This document shows positions 1 to 8,213 of a DNA stretch of 64,000 nucleotides, piece after piece. Source of the DNA: Amycolatopsis orientalis DSM 40040 = KCTC 9412 (GTDB lineage Bacteria; Actinomycetota; Actinomycetes; Mycobacteriales; Pseudonocardiaceae); NCBI RefSeq assembly GCF_000478275.1, contig NZ_ASJB01000061.1, positions 62,001 through 126,000 on the forward strand. The letters are read 5' to 3'. The notes below the pieces were generated by a model. The model saw nothing but the letters and a program-made list of their open reading frames with translations, ran no database searches and had not been told where the DNA came from. Position 1 is the first letter of the stretch; each line of letters opens with the position of its first letter. The translations under genes and the position numbers were made by a program.

Positions 1-424
1 TGAGGGGGCTCGCGCCGGTGGCGAGCGATTCGGCGGCGAGCGCCGGATCGACCACCCGGAGTCCACTGTGGACTCTGCGGACGGCGTCGACGAGTTGTTC
101 CGGCGGAGCGTCCTTGACCACGAATCCGGCGGCGCCCGCCGCCATCGCCCGCGCCAGGTACCCCGGTCTGCCGAAGGTGGTGCAGATGATGATCCGGCAC
201 GACGGCAGCGCACGGTGCAGTTCGACGGCGGCTTCGAGGCCGTCCTTGCCGGGCATCTGGACGTCGAGCAGCGCGATGTCCGGCGACGTCTCCTTCGCCC
301 GCGGCAGCACTTCGTCGCCCGAGCCGACCTGGGCGACCACCTCGATGTCGGTTTCGAGGCCGAGCACGGTGGCCAAGGCCCCGCGCACCATCGCCTGGTC
401 GTCGGCGAGCAGGACCCGGATCAC
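1..424 (-). CDS. NarL/LuxR-family response regulator (partial, C-terminus outside window)
   Basis: Partial gene running off the left edge. Read on the minus strand from a GTG at 424-422, the product begins VIRVLLADDQAMVRGALATV and contains the receiver motifs: acidic pair in LLADDQ, phospho-acceptor Asp in ALLDVQMPG, and conserved Lys in GFVVKDAPP. The HTH output domain would lie beyond base 1. The start overlaps the histidine-kinase stop by 4 bases (GTGA), so the two are translationally coupled and this should be the kinase's partner. The preceding ABC genes are the probable regulated target. The receiver identity is clear; the LuxR-type output domain is inferred from the partner kinase class. 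Confidence 0.85.
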   Translation of the reverse strand, partial: MIRVLLADDQAMVRGALATVLGLETDIEVVAQVGSGDEVLPRAKETSPDIALLDVQMPGKDGLEAAVELHRALPSCRIIICTTFGRPGYLARAMAAGAAGFVVKDAPPEQLVDAVRRVHSGLRVVDPALAAESLATGASPL

Positions 425-1617
425 GCACACTCTCCAGCGGCTTCGGTGAACGGCGCACGCGGATCGCTCACCACGACAGTGGCCGGAACCTCGGCCCGGA
501 CCAGCCATCCTCCTCCTGGCCGGGGAGCGGCCTTGAGCGTGCCTCCGACGGCGTCCAGCCGCTCGGTGAGCCCGCGCAGGCCGTTCCCTGCCGGGGCTTC
601 GACGGCCTCGCCGTCGTCCTCGATCTCCAGCCACCGCTTGCCGAACCGGACCGTGACCCGCTTCGCCTCGGAATGCCGGAGCACGTTCGTGACCGCTTCC
701 CGCAGCACATAACCGAAAGTGCGCTGCAGGCCCGGTTCGATGTTGTCCACCGCGTGCGGCAGGTCGGCGTCGATCTCGGCCGCCCGCAGCGCCGCCCGCG
801 CCCCGGCGAGTTCCGCCGAAAGCGAGACCTCGCGGTACTCCGACACCGTGGCGCGGATGTCCGACAGCGCGCTGCGGGTCAGGCCTTCGACCTCGCGGAT
901 CTCCTCCAGCGCGCGGCCGTCGTCCTTGCCGCTCTCCAGCATCCGGCGGGCGAGCCCGGCCTTCACCGTGATCGTGGTGAGGCTGTGGCCGAGGATGTCG
1001 TGCAGATCCCGTGCCAGGCGCTCGCGTTCACCCGCCACCGCGAGCGTCGCGATCTCCTGGTTCGCCGCCTCCAGTTTGCGCACCGCGCGGACCAGGTTCG
1101 CCATGAAGAACATGGCGACGGTGACCGAGACGACCGTGACGAAATCACCGAGGTCCGGAGCACCGGTCAGGGAGAGACCGATCAGGACCCCCAGCAGCGT
1201 CGTACCGTTGAAGATCACCGCCCACGCCGGCGGGAGGATGAAGGCCGCCACCGCCGTCGCGTAGACCAGCACGTACGGATTGCCTCCCATCAGGAAGGTC
1301 AACACGGCCCCGGTGAGCAGCATCGTGCCGGACAGGGCGAAGTACATCCACCGGCCGGACGGCCGCATCACCATGGGGAAGAGCACGTAACAGGCACCGT
1401 AGAAGACCAGCAGGCCGAAGATCACCGGGCCCTCGGCGGTCGCCTCCGACCTGAAGACGTTGAGCCCGGCCGGGATGAGCAGAGGCAGGACGAACGTGAG
1501 CATGATCAGGACCCACCGCGTCGGCTTGGGCCCCCGCCCGGTGCGCGGCGGCATACCCGACCACCAGTTCTCGCGGGTGTTCAAGCCCGTCTTCACCCTG
1601 CCCGGGTAGTCGTTCAC
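421..1617 (-). CDS. Sensor histidine kinase, NarL/DesK type (HisKA_3)
   Basis: Membrane sensor kinase of about 398 residues. Six or so hydrophobic segments fill residues 35-175. A HisKA_3 dimerisation/phosphotransfer helix follows, with ERERLARDLHDILGHSL (phospho-His about 206). The C-terminal HATPase has LREAVTNVLRHSEA (N box) and EDDGEAVEAPAGNGLRGL (G box). An in-frame start 27 bases further upstream would overlap the permease by 14 bases. I prefer the GTG at 1617 because GAAGGG lies just ahead of it. It is followed by the response regulator with a GTGA overlap. The order ABC ATPase, permease, kinase, regulator resembles cell-envelope-stress or antibiotic-export modules; the stimulus cannot be told from sequence. 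Confidence 0.88.
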   Translation of the reverse strand: MNDYPGRVKTGLNTRENWWSGMPPRTGRGPKPTRWVLIMLTFVLPLLIPAGLNVFRSEATAEGPVIFGLLVFYGACYVLFPMVMRPSGRWMYFALSGTMLLTGAVLTFLMGGNPYVLVYATAVAAFILPPAWAVIFNGTTLLGVLIGLSLTGAPDLGDFVTVVSVTVAMFFMANLVRAVRKLEAANQEIATLAVAGERERLARDLHDILGHSLTTITVKAGLARRMLESGKDDGRALEEIREVEGLTRSALSDIRATVSEYREVSLSAELAGARAALRAAEIDADLPHAVDNIEPGLQRTFGYVLREAVTNVLRHSEAKRVTVRFGKRWLEIEDDGEAVEAPAGNGLRGLTERLDAVGGTLKAAPRPGGGWLVRAEVPATVVVSDPRAPFTEAAGECA

Positions 1618-1630
1618 CGGTTCACCCTTC

Positions 1631-2359
1631 TCAGACCCGCGCACTGTCCTTACGGTAACGCCTGATCACCAGCGCACCGAGGACCGCGGTCCACGCCGCG
1701 AGGACACCGAGCGCCACCGGGAAGCTCACCGTGAGATGGTCCGTGACGACCGGGCGGACCAGCTGGATCAGCCAGTACGTCGGGGTCACCTGGGCGAAGT
1801 CGGCCATCCACGACGGCATCCCGTCGATCGGGATCCAGAGCCCGCCGAGGAATCCCATGCCCAGCGTGACGACCATCGACACCGGCTGCATCGAGTCCGG
1901 CGTGCCGAACTGGCCCAGCAGCAGGCCGAGCAGCACCAGCGGGATGGCGCCGATCCAGATCCCGAGCACCAGCCGCAGCCAGCCGGAGGCGTCGAGGTGG
2001 ACGCCCTGGAAGAGGATGCCTGCCAGCGGGACGAGAAGCAGGGACGGCAGCGCGACGAGCATCGCCGAAAGCCCCTTCCCGCCGAGGTAGCCCGAACCGG
2101 TCAGCGGAGTCAGCCTCAGCTGGCGCTGCCAGCCCGTGGACCGTTCGATGGCCAGCTTCGCACCACTGGTCATCGCGGCCGAGAAGGCGCCGAAGACCAT
2201 CATGTTGACCATGATCACCCCGGCGAAATTCGCGTCGGTCACCCCGAAAACGTTGGCCTGCAACAGGAACATCAGCACCGGGAAGGCGATCGCGAAGAGC
2301 ACGAACCGGGTCGACCGGAAGGTGCGGACGATCTCGGTCTTGAGGTAGGTCGGGTTCAT
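1631..2359 (-). CDS. ABC-2 type transporter permease
   Basis: 242-residue membrane protein starting MNPTYLKTEIVRTFRS, with about six transmembrane helices. The sequence LGMGFLGGLWIPIDGMPSWM before the last helices is typical of ABC-2 permeases of the drug/polysaccharide export group. Its ATG overlaps the stop of the ATPase gene (ATGA at 2359-2356), so ATPase and permease form one unit. The export substrate is unknown; linkage to a two-component system favours a toxic compound or envelope-active antibiotic. Confidence 0.88.
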   Translation of the reverse strand: MNPTYLKTEIVRTFRSTRFVLFAIAFPVLMFLLQANVFGVTDANFAGVIMVNMMVFGAFSAAMTSGAKLAIERSTGWQRQLRLTPLTGSGYLGGKGLSAMLVALPSLLLVPLAGILFQGVHLDASGWLRLVLGIWIGAIPLVLLGLLLGQFGTPDSMQPVSMVVTLGMGFLGGLWIPIDGMPSWMADFAQVTPTYWLIQLVRPVVTDHLTVSFPVALGVLAAWTAVLGALVIRRYRKDSARV

Positions 2360-3279
2360 CGGACGGCTTCCTCGGTGGTTTCGGTGGTCAGGGAAAGGAA
2401 AGCGCCTTCGAGACCGACGGCGCTGATCTCGATGTCGTGCGCTTCGGGAACCCGGGTCAGCAGCGCCCGCAGCGTGGTGTCGGAATCGGCGCTGGAGATG
2501 GTGACGCGGCCGCCGCGGAATTCCACGCCGGTGACCGCGGGCAGCCCCGCGATCACCGGCTCCGCCGCCGCGGGCACCACCGCGCGGACCGTGCGTCCCC
2601 CTGCCAGCGCACGGACCTGCGCGACCGAACCGTCCGCGACGATCCGCCCCGACCGCATCAGCACGACACGGTCGGCGAACTCTTCGGCCTCTTCGAGATA
2701 GTGGGTGGCGAACAGGACCGTGCGGCCGGAGTCCGTGTACTCGTACATGGACTTCCAGAACTCGCGGCGCGTGCCGACGTCCATCGCGGCGGTCGGCTCG
2801 TCGAGGATCAGCAGGTCGGGGTCGCTCACGAGCGCGACGGCGAACCGCACGCGCTGCTTCTGCCCGCCGGAAAGCCTGGTGGAGCGCCGGTTCGCGAGAT
2901 CTTCGACCCCGGCCCGGCGCAGCGCCTCGCGGACGGGCATCGGCTCGCGGTGCAGGGCCGCGACCATGCCGACGGTCTCGGCGACGGTGAGATCCTCGAC
3001 GAGCGCGCCGCCCTGCAGCATCGCGCCGATCATCCCGTCGCCGACCGCGTCGCCCGGCTCGCGTCCGAAGACGGTCACGGTGCCGGTGTCGGGCACGGTG
3101 AGGCCGAGGATCATGTCGACCGTGGTGGATTTGCCGGCGCCGTTGGGGCCGAGGAGGGCGACCACCTCGCCCGGCGCGATCGTGAGGTCGACGCCGTCGA
3201 CGGCGTGGACATCGCCGTAATGCTTACGCAGGCCGGAAAGCCTGACCGCCGCTCCGGCGGTGATGTCTTGTTCTCGCAT
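2356..3279 (-). CDS. ABC transporter ATP-binding protein
   Basis: 307-residue nucleotide-binding subunit. Walker A GPNGAGKS at about 44-51, signature LSGGQKQR at 136-143, Walker B LLILDEP at 156-162, and the switch His in LFATHYLEEAEE. The C-terminal extension of about 90 residues is of the DrrA-type exporter ATPases. It is the first gene of the minus-strand operon ATPase-permease-kinase-regulator. The start is an ATG within a short upstream gap that follows a 46-bp palindrome. Drug/antibiotic export is inferred from family resemblance, not shown. Confidence 0.9.
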   Translation of the reverse strand: MREQDITAGAAVRLSGLRKHYGDVHAVDGVDLTIAPGEVVALLGPNGAGKSTTVDMILGLTVPDTGTVTVFGREPGDAVGDGMIGAMLQGGALVEDLTVAETVGMVAALHREPMPVREALRRAGVEDLANRRSTRLSGGQKQRVRFAVALVSDPDLLILDEPTAAMDVGTRREFWKSMYEYTDSGRTVLFATHYLEEAEEFADRVVLMRSGRIVADGSVAQVRALAGGRTVRAVVPAAAEPVIAGLPAVTGVEFRGGRVTISSADSDTTLRALLTRVPEAHDIEISAVGLEGAFLSLTTETTEEAVR

Positions 3280-3360
3280 ACCCCGAGCTTGTCGCTCGCG
3301 GGGCTCGGGGCCCTGGGCCGCGCGTCACGACCTGGGGGTGACAGGTGTCAGGGGTCAGGC

Positions 3361-3406
3361 CTCGTGAGTGGTAATGACGGTTCTAACCGTCATTACCACT
3401 CACGAG
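3361..3406. repeat. 46-bp perfect palindrome, dispersed family I, copy 1
   Basis: Two perfectly complementary 22-base arms, CTCGTGAGTGGTAATGACGG plus TT and its complement, around a CT loop. It lies 10 bases beyond the stop of glyS and just upstream of the ABC ATPase gene. The same arms recur at 24979-25024 and 45092-45137. It can form a very stable RNA hairpin and may end glyS transcription, but it has no U-tract. Confidence 0.9.
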
Positions 3407-3416
3407 ACCGCAGGCC

Positions 3417-4805
3417 CTAGCAGCCGATCAGACGTGACGCGAGGTAGGACTCGAGCTTGTCGATCGCGACCCGCTCCTGCGCCATGGTGTCGCGCTCCCG
3501 CACGGTCACCGCGAGGTCGTCGAGCGTGTCGAAGTCGACGGTGACGCAGAACGGCGTCCCGATCTCCTCCTGGCGCCGGTAGCGCTTGCCGATCGAACCG
3601 GCGTCGTCGAAGTCGACGTTCCAGTGCTTCCGCAGCGTCGCCGCGACGTCGCGCGCCTTCGGCGTGAGATCGGCGTTGCGGGACAACGGAAGCACGGCGA
3701 CCTTGAACGGCGCGAGCCGGTAGTCCAGCTTCAGCACGGCGCGCTTGTCGACACCGCCCTTGGCGTTGGGGACCTCGTCCTCGTGGTAGGCGTCGACCAG
3801 GAACGCCATCATCGACCGGCCGACACCGGCCGCGGGCTCGATGACGAACGGGCGGAACCGCTGCTTCGAGGCCTGGTCGAAGAACGACAGGTCGACACCC
3901 GAGTGGTTCGAGTGCGTCGTCAGGTCGAAGTCGGTGCGGTTCGCGATGCCTTCGAGCTCGCCCCACTCCTGGCCCGCGTTGAACGCGAACCGGTACTCGA
4001 TGTCGACGGTGCGCTTCGAGTAGTGGGAGAGCTTTTCCTTCGGGTGCTCGTAGTGGCGCAGGTTCTCCGGCTTGATGCCGAGGTCCTTGTACCACTCGGT
4101 GCGCGCGTCGATCCAGTACTGGTGCCAGGTCTCGTCCTCACCCGGCTCGACGAAGAACTCCATTTCCATCTGCTCGAACTCACGCGTGCGGAAGATGAAG
4201 TTGCCCGGCGTGATCTCGTTCCGGAACGACTTGCCGATCTGGCCGATGCCGAACGGCGGCTTCTTCCGCGCGGTCGTCTGCACGTTGAGGAAGTTGATGA
4301 AGATGCCCTGCGCGGTCTCCGGGCGGAGGTAGTGCACGCCTTCCTCGGACTCGACCGGGCCGAGATAGGTCTTCAGCATCATGTTGAAGTCACGCGGCGC
4401 GGTGTACTCGCCGCGGTTGCCGCAGTTCGGGCACGGGACCTCGGACAGGTCGTCCTCGGTCACCTCCTTGCCCGTACGCGCGGAGAAGTCCTCGGCCAGC
4501 TGGTCGGCGCGGAAACGTTTGTGGCAGGAAAGACATTCGATCAGCGGGTCGGTGAAGACGTCGAGGTGACCCGACGCGACCCAGACCTGACGCGGCAGGA
4601 TCACCGACGAGTCGAGGCCGACGACGTCGTCGCGGCTCTGCACGACGGTCTTCCACCACTGGCGCTTGATGTTGTCCTTGAGTTCGACCCCGAGCGGACC
4701 GTAGTCCCACGCCGACTTGGTACCGCCGTAGATCTCTCCACACGGGAAAACGAAGCCTCGACGCTTACACAGGCTGACGACGGTCTCGATGGTGTTCGCG
4801 GGCAC
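3417..4805 (-). CDS. glyS: Glycyl-tRNA synthetase (single-subunit, alpha2 type)
   Basis: Charges tRNA-Gly with glycine in the cytoplasm. The 462 residues show the class II features of the eukaryote/archaeal-like dimeric GlyRS. These are the N-terminal SAWDYGPLGVELKDNIKRQWW block, a zinc site with C91/C94 and C125/C128, RPETAQGIF at about 161-169, motif 2 around SFRNEITP (193-200), and the C-terminal anticodon-binding domain. The start is a GTG at 4805 with GGAG about 8 bases upstream. The position next to smtB/zur and uppS/recO matches M. tuberculosis Rv2357c. Length is normal for the family. Confidence 0.97.
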   Translation of the reverse strand: MPANTIETVVSLCKRRGFVFPCGEIYGGTKSAWDYGPLGVELKDNIKRQWWKTVVQSRDDVVGLDSSVILPRQVWVASGHLDVFTDPLIECLSCHKRFRADQLAEDFSARTGKEVTEDDLSEVPCPNCGNRGEYTAPRDFNMMLKTYLGPVESEEGVHYLRPETAQGIFINFLNVQTTARKKPPFGIGQIGKSFRNEITPGNFIFRTREFEQMEMEFFVEPGEDETWHQYWIDARTEWYKDLGIKPENLRHYEHPKEKLSHYSKRTVDIEYRFAFNAGQEWGELEGIANRTDFDLTTHSNHSGVDLSFFDQASKQRFRPFVIEPAAGVGRSMMAFLVDAYHEDEVPNAKGGVDKRAVLKLDYRLAPFKVAVLPLSRNADLTPKARDVAATLRKHWNVDFDDAGSIGKRYRRQEEIGTPFCVTVDFDTLDDLAVTVRERDTMAQERVAIDKLESYLASRLIGC

Positions 4806-4902
4806 TCCACGCTCCGAAGCATGCGGGGACGGTTATCGGACTAGAACGACAAGACTAACCGGCAGCTCCCGCGCGACCTCCGGCGAGGTGGAACTCGGAG
4901 CC

Positions 4903-4975
4903 GAAGGGGACTTTCCCCGCATGCGATGCGACGAAAGCGCCCATCACCGCATGAGACGAGAGGAAAGTCCCCTTC
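4903..4975. terminator. Imperfect hairpin element (GAAGGGGACTTTC family)
   Basis: Arms GAAGGGGACTTTCC (4903-4916) and GGAAAGTCCCCTTC (4962-4975) are perfectly complementary and enclose a GCATGCG-rich centre. The element lies between the stop of the first sortase gene and the start of glyS, and probably terminates the sortase transcript. Its reverse complement aligns along its whole length with the element at 30475-30559. Confidence 0.7.
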
Positions 4976-4997
4976 AGCCGCGTGAGACGGGAGGGGC

Positions 4998-5660
4998 TCA
5001 AGGGCGGCTGACCAACGAGGCGGTGACGATGCGGTTGTCCTCATAGCCGTCGGTACCGCCGACGTACTCACCACCGCAGGTGACCAGCACCAGCCGATGC
5101 GGGCCGTCCGGGCCGAACAGCTTCTCCGACTGCTCGGCCAGCTTCGACTTGTGCACGGTGACGATCTCACTGATCTTGTAGACCCATTTGCCGCCGTCGG
5201 TGTCGGTCAGACTGACCTCCTGGCCGGTCTTGAGCCGCCACAGCTCGTCGAACGGGCCCTTCCTGCCCTTCCAGTTCACATGCCCGGAAAGCAGGGAAGC
5301 GCCCTGGTCGGCGCCCAGTTTCGCGCCCCACCAGGTGGCTTCGTCGAGACCCTCGGGGATGGGGAGGGTCCCGTCGGCGGTCAGCTCCTTGCGGATCAGT
5401 TTCGCCGTGCCGCCACCAGGCAGTCTGACCGTGCCGGGAGCCTGCCCCGCGTCGGCAGGGACCTCGGGCACGCCCACCGCCGACGTCTCCGCCTGGCCCT
5501 GGGCGGCCGCGACGACCGGGTCACCCTTTCCGGTGAAAACGAGGACCGCGACCAAGGCCGCCACCACGAAGAGTCCGGCGCAGACGAGGATCCATACCCG
5601 GCCGGAGCGCTTCTTCGGCCGCTCCTCGCTTGCCGCACCGTCGTCGAACTGTCCCACCAT
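4998..5660 (-). CDS. Class F sortase (first of two)
   Basis: 220-residue membrane-anchored cysteine transpeptidase. There is a short Lys/Arg-rich cytoplasmic start, one transmembrane helix at about 22-43, then an extracellular sortase domain. The catalytic triad is His127 in SGHVNW, Cys195 in LVTCGG and Arg210 in YEDNRIV, the pattern of class F (single-domain actinobacterial) sortases. It probably cleaves a C-terminal sorting signal and joins the protein to the envelope. A paralogue lies upstream at 5853-6482, with a family II hairpin between them. The candidate substrate is the protein encoded at 6490-7563. Confidence 0.9.
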   Translation of the reverse strand: MVGQFDDGAASEERPKKRSGRVWILVCAGLFVVAALVAVLVFTGKGDPVVAAAQGQAETSAVGVPEVPADAGQAPGTVRLPGGGTAKLIRKELTADGTLPIPEGLDEATWWGAKLGADQGASLLSGHVNWKGRKGPFDELWRLKTGQEVSLTDTDGGKWVYKISEIVTVHKSKLAEQSEKLFGPDGPHRLVLVTCGGEYVGGTDGYEDNRIVTASLVSRP

Positions 5661-5770
5661 CGGGTCTTTCTCCTTGCTCGCTTCAAGCCGCCGGAGCGGC
5701 CGGTGTCGCTAGACACGCGATGCGAGCCGATAGGGGTTGCACCGACTTCCCCGACTCCCCCCACTTCCCC

Positions 5771-5834
5771 CGCATTTCGTCCTCTGGATGCGGTAGTTGC
5801 ACGCGCAAGGACCGCATCCAGAGGACGAAATGCG
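5771..5834. repeat. Dispersed hairpin family II, copy 1
   Basis: Perfect 24-base arms (5771-5794 and 5811-5834; the left arm begins CGCATTTCGTCCTCTGGATG) flank a 16-base loop containing TTGCACGCGC. It sits between the two sortase genes. A near-identical element with the same loop core lies at 37274-37335, after an unrelated gene. Confidence 0.85.
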
Positions 5835-5852
5835 GTCGGGGAGCAGGCGGGG

Positions 5853-6482
5853 TCAGGCGGGTGGGCCGGTGACGGGGGTGGCGACGATGACCCGGTTGTC
5901 CCGGTAGCCGTCGGTCCCGCCGAGGTAGTCGCCGCCGCAGGTGACCAGGACCAGCCGGTGCGGACCGCTCTGGGCGAACAGCTTCGCCGCCTGCGCGGGC
6001 AGGTCGTTCTTGTGCACCGTGACGACCTCGCGCACGCGGTAGACCCAGATCCCGCCCGCCGCGTCGCTGACGGCGACCTCCTGCCCCTCCCGCATCCGCC
6101 ACAGCTCGTCGAACGGCCCTTTGACGCCGCCCCAGTTGACGTGCCCGGAGATCAGCGCCGTCCCGGTTTCGGCGCCGAGCCGCGCACCCCACCAGGCCGC
6201 GTCCTGCAGACCTCGCGGGACGGGAAGGACGCCGTCGGCGTTGACCTCGGAGCGGACGAGCTTCGCCGTCCCGCCTTCGGGCAGGCGAACGGTGCCGGGC
6301 CGCTGCCCGCGCGTCGAACTGTCGGCGGGCAGGGCCAGCGGGGCCCCGTCCTCCCCCGGGACGACCGCGGGTTCGGCGAACGAGACCGACTGTTCCGGTG
6401 GGATCCAGGTCAGCACGATCACGCCCGCTGAGATGGCGAGCGCGGATACGACGGCGGAGAGTCCCGCCAGCCAGTTCCGCAC
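5853..6482 (-). CDS. Class F sortase (second of two)
   Basis: 209-residue sortase with an N-terminal membrane anchor (about 8-27) and catalytic residues His114 (SGHVNW), Cys182 (LVTCGG) and Arg197 (YRDNRVI). It is close to the sortase at 4998-5660 throughout the catalytic domain, with a different linker. Its start (GTG at 6482) is only 7 bases after the stop of the anchored surface protein, so sortase and probable substrate share an operon. The two paralogues may have different substrates or act in series. Confidence 0.9.
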   Translation of the reverse strand: MRNWLAGLSAVVSALAISAGVIVLTWIPPEQSVSFAEPAVVPGEDGAPLALPADSSTRGQRPGTVRLPEGGTAKLVRSEVNADGVLPVPRGLQDAAWWGARLGAETGTALISGHVNWGGVKGPFDELWRMREGQEVAVSDAAGGIWVYRVREVVTVHKNDLPAQAAKLFAQSGPHRLVLVTCGGDYLGGTDGYRDNRVIVATPVTGPPA

Positions 6483-6489
6483 GGGACCG

Positions 6490-7563
6490 CTACTTCTCCC
6501 GTACCGGAACGGGTTTGCGACGACGGTAGAGCAGCATCGCCGCGGCGCCGATCACGATGCCGCCGCCCAGCAGCCCGAGCCCGACCACGGTCCGCGTGGT
6601 GTCGGCGGTCTGCGGCGGGATGCCGCCCGCGGGCACCGTCCCCGGCACCGCCGGCTGCTCGGGTGCCGCACCCGGGCCGGTGCCACCGGCGGGTTTCGCC
6701 ACGAAGTTCTTCGGGATCGAGCAGCTCACGCCGCCGAGCACGATCGTCGCGCGGGCCTCACGCAGATCCTTGCCCGCCGCGTCGCGCACGTGCGTGACGA
6801 TCTCCAGTTTCCAGCCCGCGGCCGCGGTGACGTCGCCGTTGCGCCAGCCGTCCTGCCGGATCAGCTGGTCGAAGGCGGTCACGCGGGACACGGTCAGGTC
6901 GGAGCTGGTCTTCTCCTTGCTGATGTTCTCGGCCTGGACCGTCGACACCGGCCCGAGCTTGAGGCCCTTGACGTCCACGCCCGAAGCGCCGGACGGCTTC
7001 AGCGCGCCACTCTCGTCGCGCACCCAGATCTTGGCCACGCTCGTCGACGACGTCGGCTTGCCCGGCGACGTGCAGTCGACGGCGCTCTTCGCGCCTTCGA
7101 GCACCAGCACGGTGTTGTCGGCGGGCTTCGCGCCGCCACGGCCGTTGTCGATCAGGGCGTAGTTGCTCTCCGCGACCGCTGTCGGGACGGTGGTCTGCTG
7201 CAGCGCGGCGAGCACGTTGTGGTCACGGCTGGCGATACCGGCGGGGTAGGGGTTCGCGGACGCGCCGTACCGGCCGAGGTTGACGTCCCAGTTGCCGCCG
7301 AAGGTCTTGCGCTCCCCTTCGTCGCGGGGGACGACCGTGCGGTCCGGGGAGAGTTTCGACTGGCCGGGCGTCAGCGGCGAACGCTGGGTCTCGGTGATCA
7401 GCGAGCCCGAGTTCCCGATCCGGACCGACGCCACGTTCGCGAACGACACGGGCCCCGTCTTCTCGTCGACGGCCTGCGCCGTCTGCGCCGAGGCGAGCCC
7501 CGGAACCGACGCCAAAGCGAAGGCCGCCGTCGCGGCGGCCAGCTTCGTCACGAAACGAGTCAT
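6490..7563 (-). CDS. Secreted, C-terminally anchored surface protein; probable sortase substrate
   Basis: 357 residues. A signal peptide (MTRFVTKLAAATAAFALASV..., cleavage near ASAQT) precedes an extracellular region of about 280 residues with two Cys and no enzyme motif I recognise. A Pro/Gly-rich stretch follows, then PPQTAD, a hydrophobic segment at about 325-345 and a YRRRK tail. That tail is the layout of a cell-wall sorting signal, but with PPQTA where LPXTG would stand. It is similar in style to choice-of-anchor surface proteins. It is the first gene of the operon with the class F sortase. The substrate role is inferred from tail architecture and adjacency. Confidence 0.75.
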   Translation of the reverse strand: MTRFVTKLAAATAAFALASVPGLASAQTAQAVDEKTGPVSFANVASVRIGNSGSLITETQRSPLTPGQSKLSPDRTVVPRDEGERKTFGGNWDVNLGRYGASANPYPAGIASRDHNVLAALQQTTVPTAVAESNYALIDNGRGGAKPADNTVLVLEGAKSAVDCTSPGKPTSSTSVAKIWVRDESGALKPSGASGVDVKGLKLGPVSTVQAENISKEKTSSDLTVSRVTAFDQLIRQDGWRNGDVTAAAGWKLEIVTHVRDAAGKDLREARATIVLGGVSCSIPKNFVAKPAGGTGPGAAPEQPAVPGTVPAGGIPPQTADTTRTVVGLGLLGGGIVIGAAAMLLYRRRKPVPVREK

Positions 7564-7792
7564 ATCTCCCCACTGCCTCTCCGGGCCCTCCGAGCGCGGT
7601 CGTCAGCGTACGAGAAGCGACGAAACGCTCCGCGACAACCTTGCACCGTCCGCGACCACATGCGAAGTGGAATGGTCATTTCTTTGCGAAGTCACCCGAA
7701 TGGAGCAGTAACACCGCCGCCAACCGGTCGCCCGGTCGGCGAACAGACCGCCGGGGGCGGGAACACTAAGATGGACTGGACTGTTACTGGCA

Positions 7793-7809
7793 ATGACTTC
7801 GGAAATCAT
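7793..7809. promoter_or_regulatory. Candidate zinc-responsive operator ahead of smtB-zur
   Basis: ATGACTT-CGG-AAATCAT is a near-perfect inverted repeat (6 of 7 pairs), AT-rich against its surroundings. It lies 18 bases before the ATG of the ArsR/SmtB gene. A TAAGAT hexamer at 7767-7772 could be the -10 element. Autoregulation by SmtB or Zur is inferred. Confidence 0.4.
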
Positions 7810-7827
7810 GATGGACATGGAGGCGGC

Positions 7828-8211
7828 ATGGCTACGGTGACCCCGGACTCGGCCGCCCCGGGCTTCACGGAAGACCCCGGACCGCATTCGGCCGCCCGGC
7901 CTCCCGCCGAACCCGCGGCGTCGGCTTCACCCGCCGCCCTCGCGGACGCCGGAGACCTGCTGCGCGCGCTCGCCGCGCCCGTGCGGATCGCCATCGTCCT
8001 GCAGTTGCGCAGCGCCGACCGATGCGTGCACGAACTGGTGGACACCCTCGACGTCGCACAGCCGCTGATCAGCCAGCACCTGCGGGTGCTCAAGACCGCG
8101 GGCGTCGTACAGGGCGAGCGACGCGGCCGTGAGGTGGTGTACCGGCTGGTCGACGATCACCTTGCGCATATCGTGGTGGACGCCGTAGCCCACGTTCAGG
8201 AGGGGAAGTGA
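7828..8211 (+). CDS. smtB: ArsR/SmtB-family zinc-sensing repressor
   Basis: 127-residue winged-helix repressor. The recognition helix is DVAQPLISQHLRVLKTAGVV. The C-terminal helix carries D109, H111, H122 and E125 in the spacing DxHx10HxxE, the alpha-5 zinc site of SmtB/ZiaR/CzrA. Start ATG 7828 is chosen because GGAGG lies 4 bases before it; an ATG 57 bases upstream in frame lacks a ribosome site. It overlaps the next gene and, as in M. tuberculosis Rv2358-Rv2359, is co-transcribed with a Fur-family Zur. Confidence 0.9.
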   Translation: MATVTPDSAAPGFTEDPGPHSAARPPAEPAASASPAALADAGDLLRALAAPVRIAIVLQLRSADRCVHELVDTLDVAQPLISQHLRVLKTAGVVQGERRGREVVYRLVDDHLAHIVVDAVAHVQEGK

Positions 8212-8213
8212 GC

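Noticed and set aside
6121..7770. Long plus-strand frame running into the smtB coding region
   Set aside because: Only the last 128 codons (from 7828) are SmtB; the earlier part is antisense to the sortase and surface-protein genes.
7771..7827. Earlier in-frame ATG as smtB start
   Set aside because: No ribosome site, and it would place the candidate operator inside the coding region, whereas ATG 7828 has GGAGG in place.
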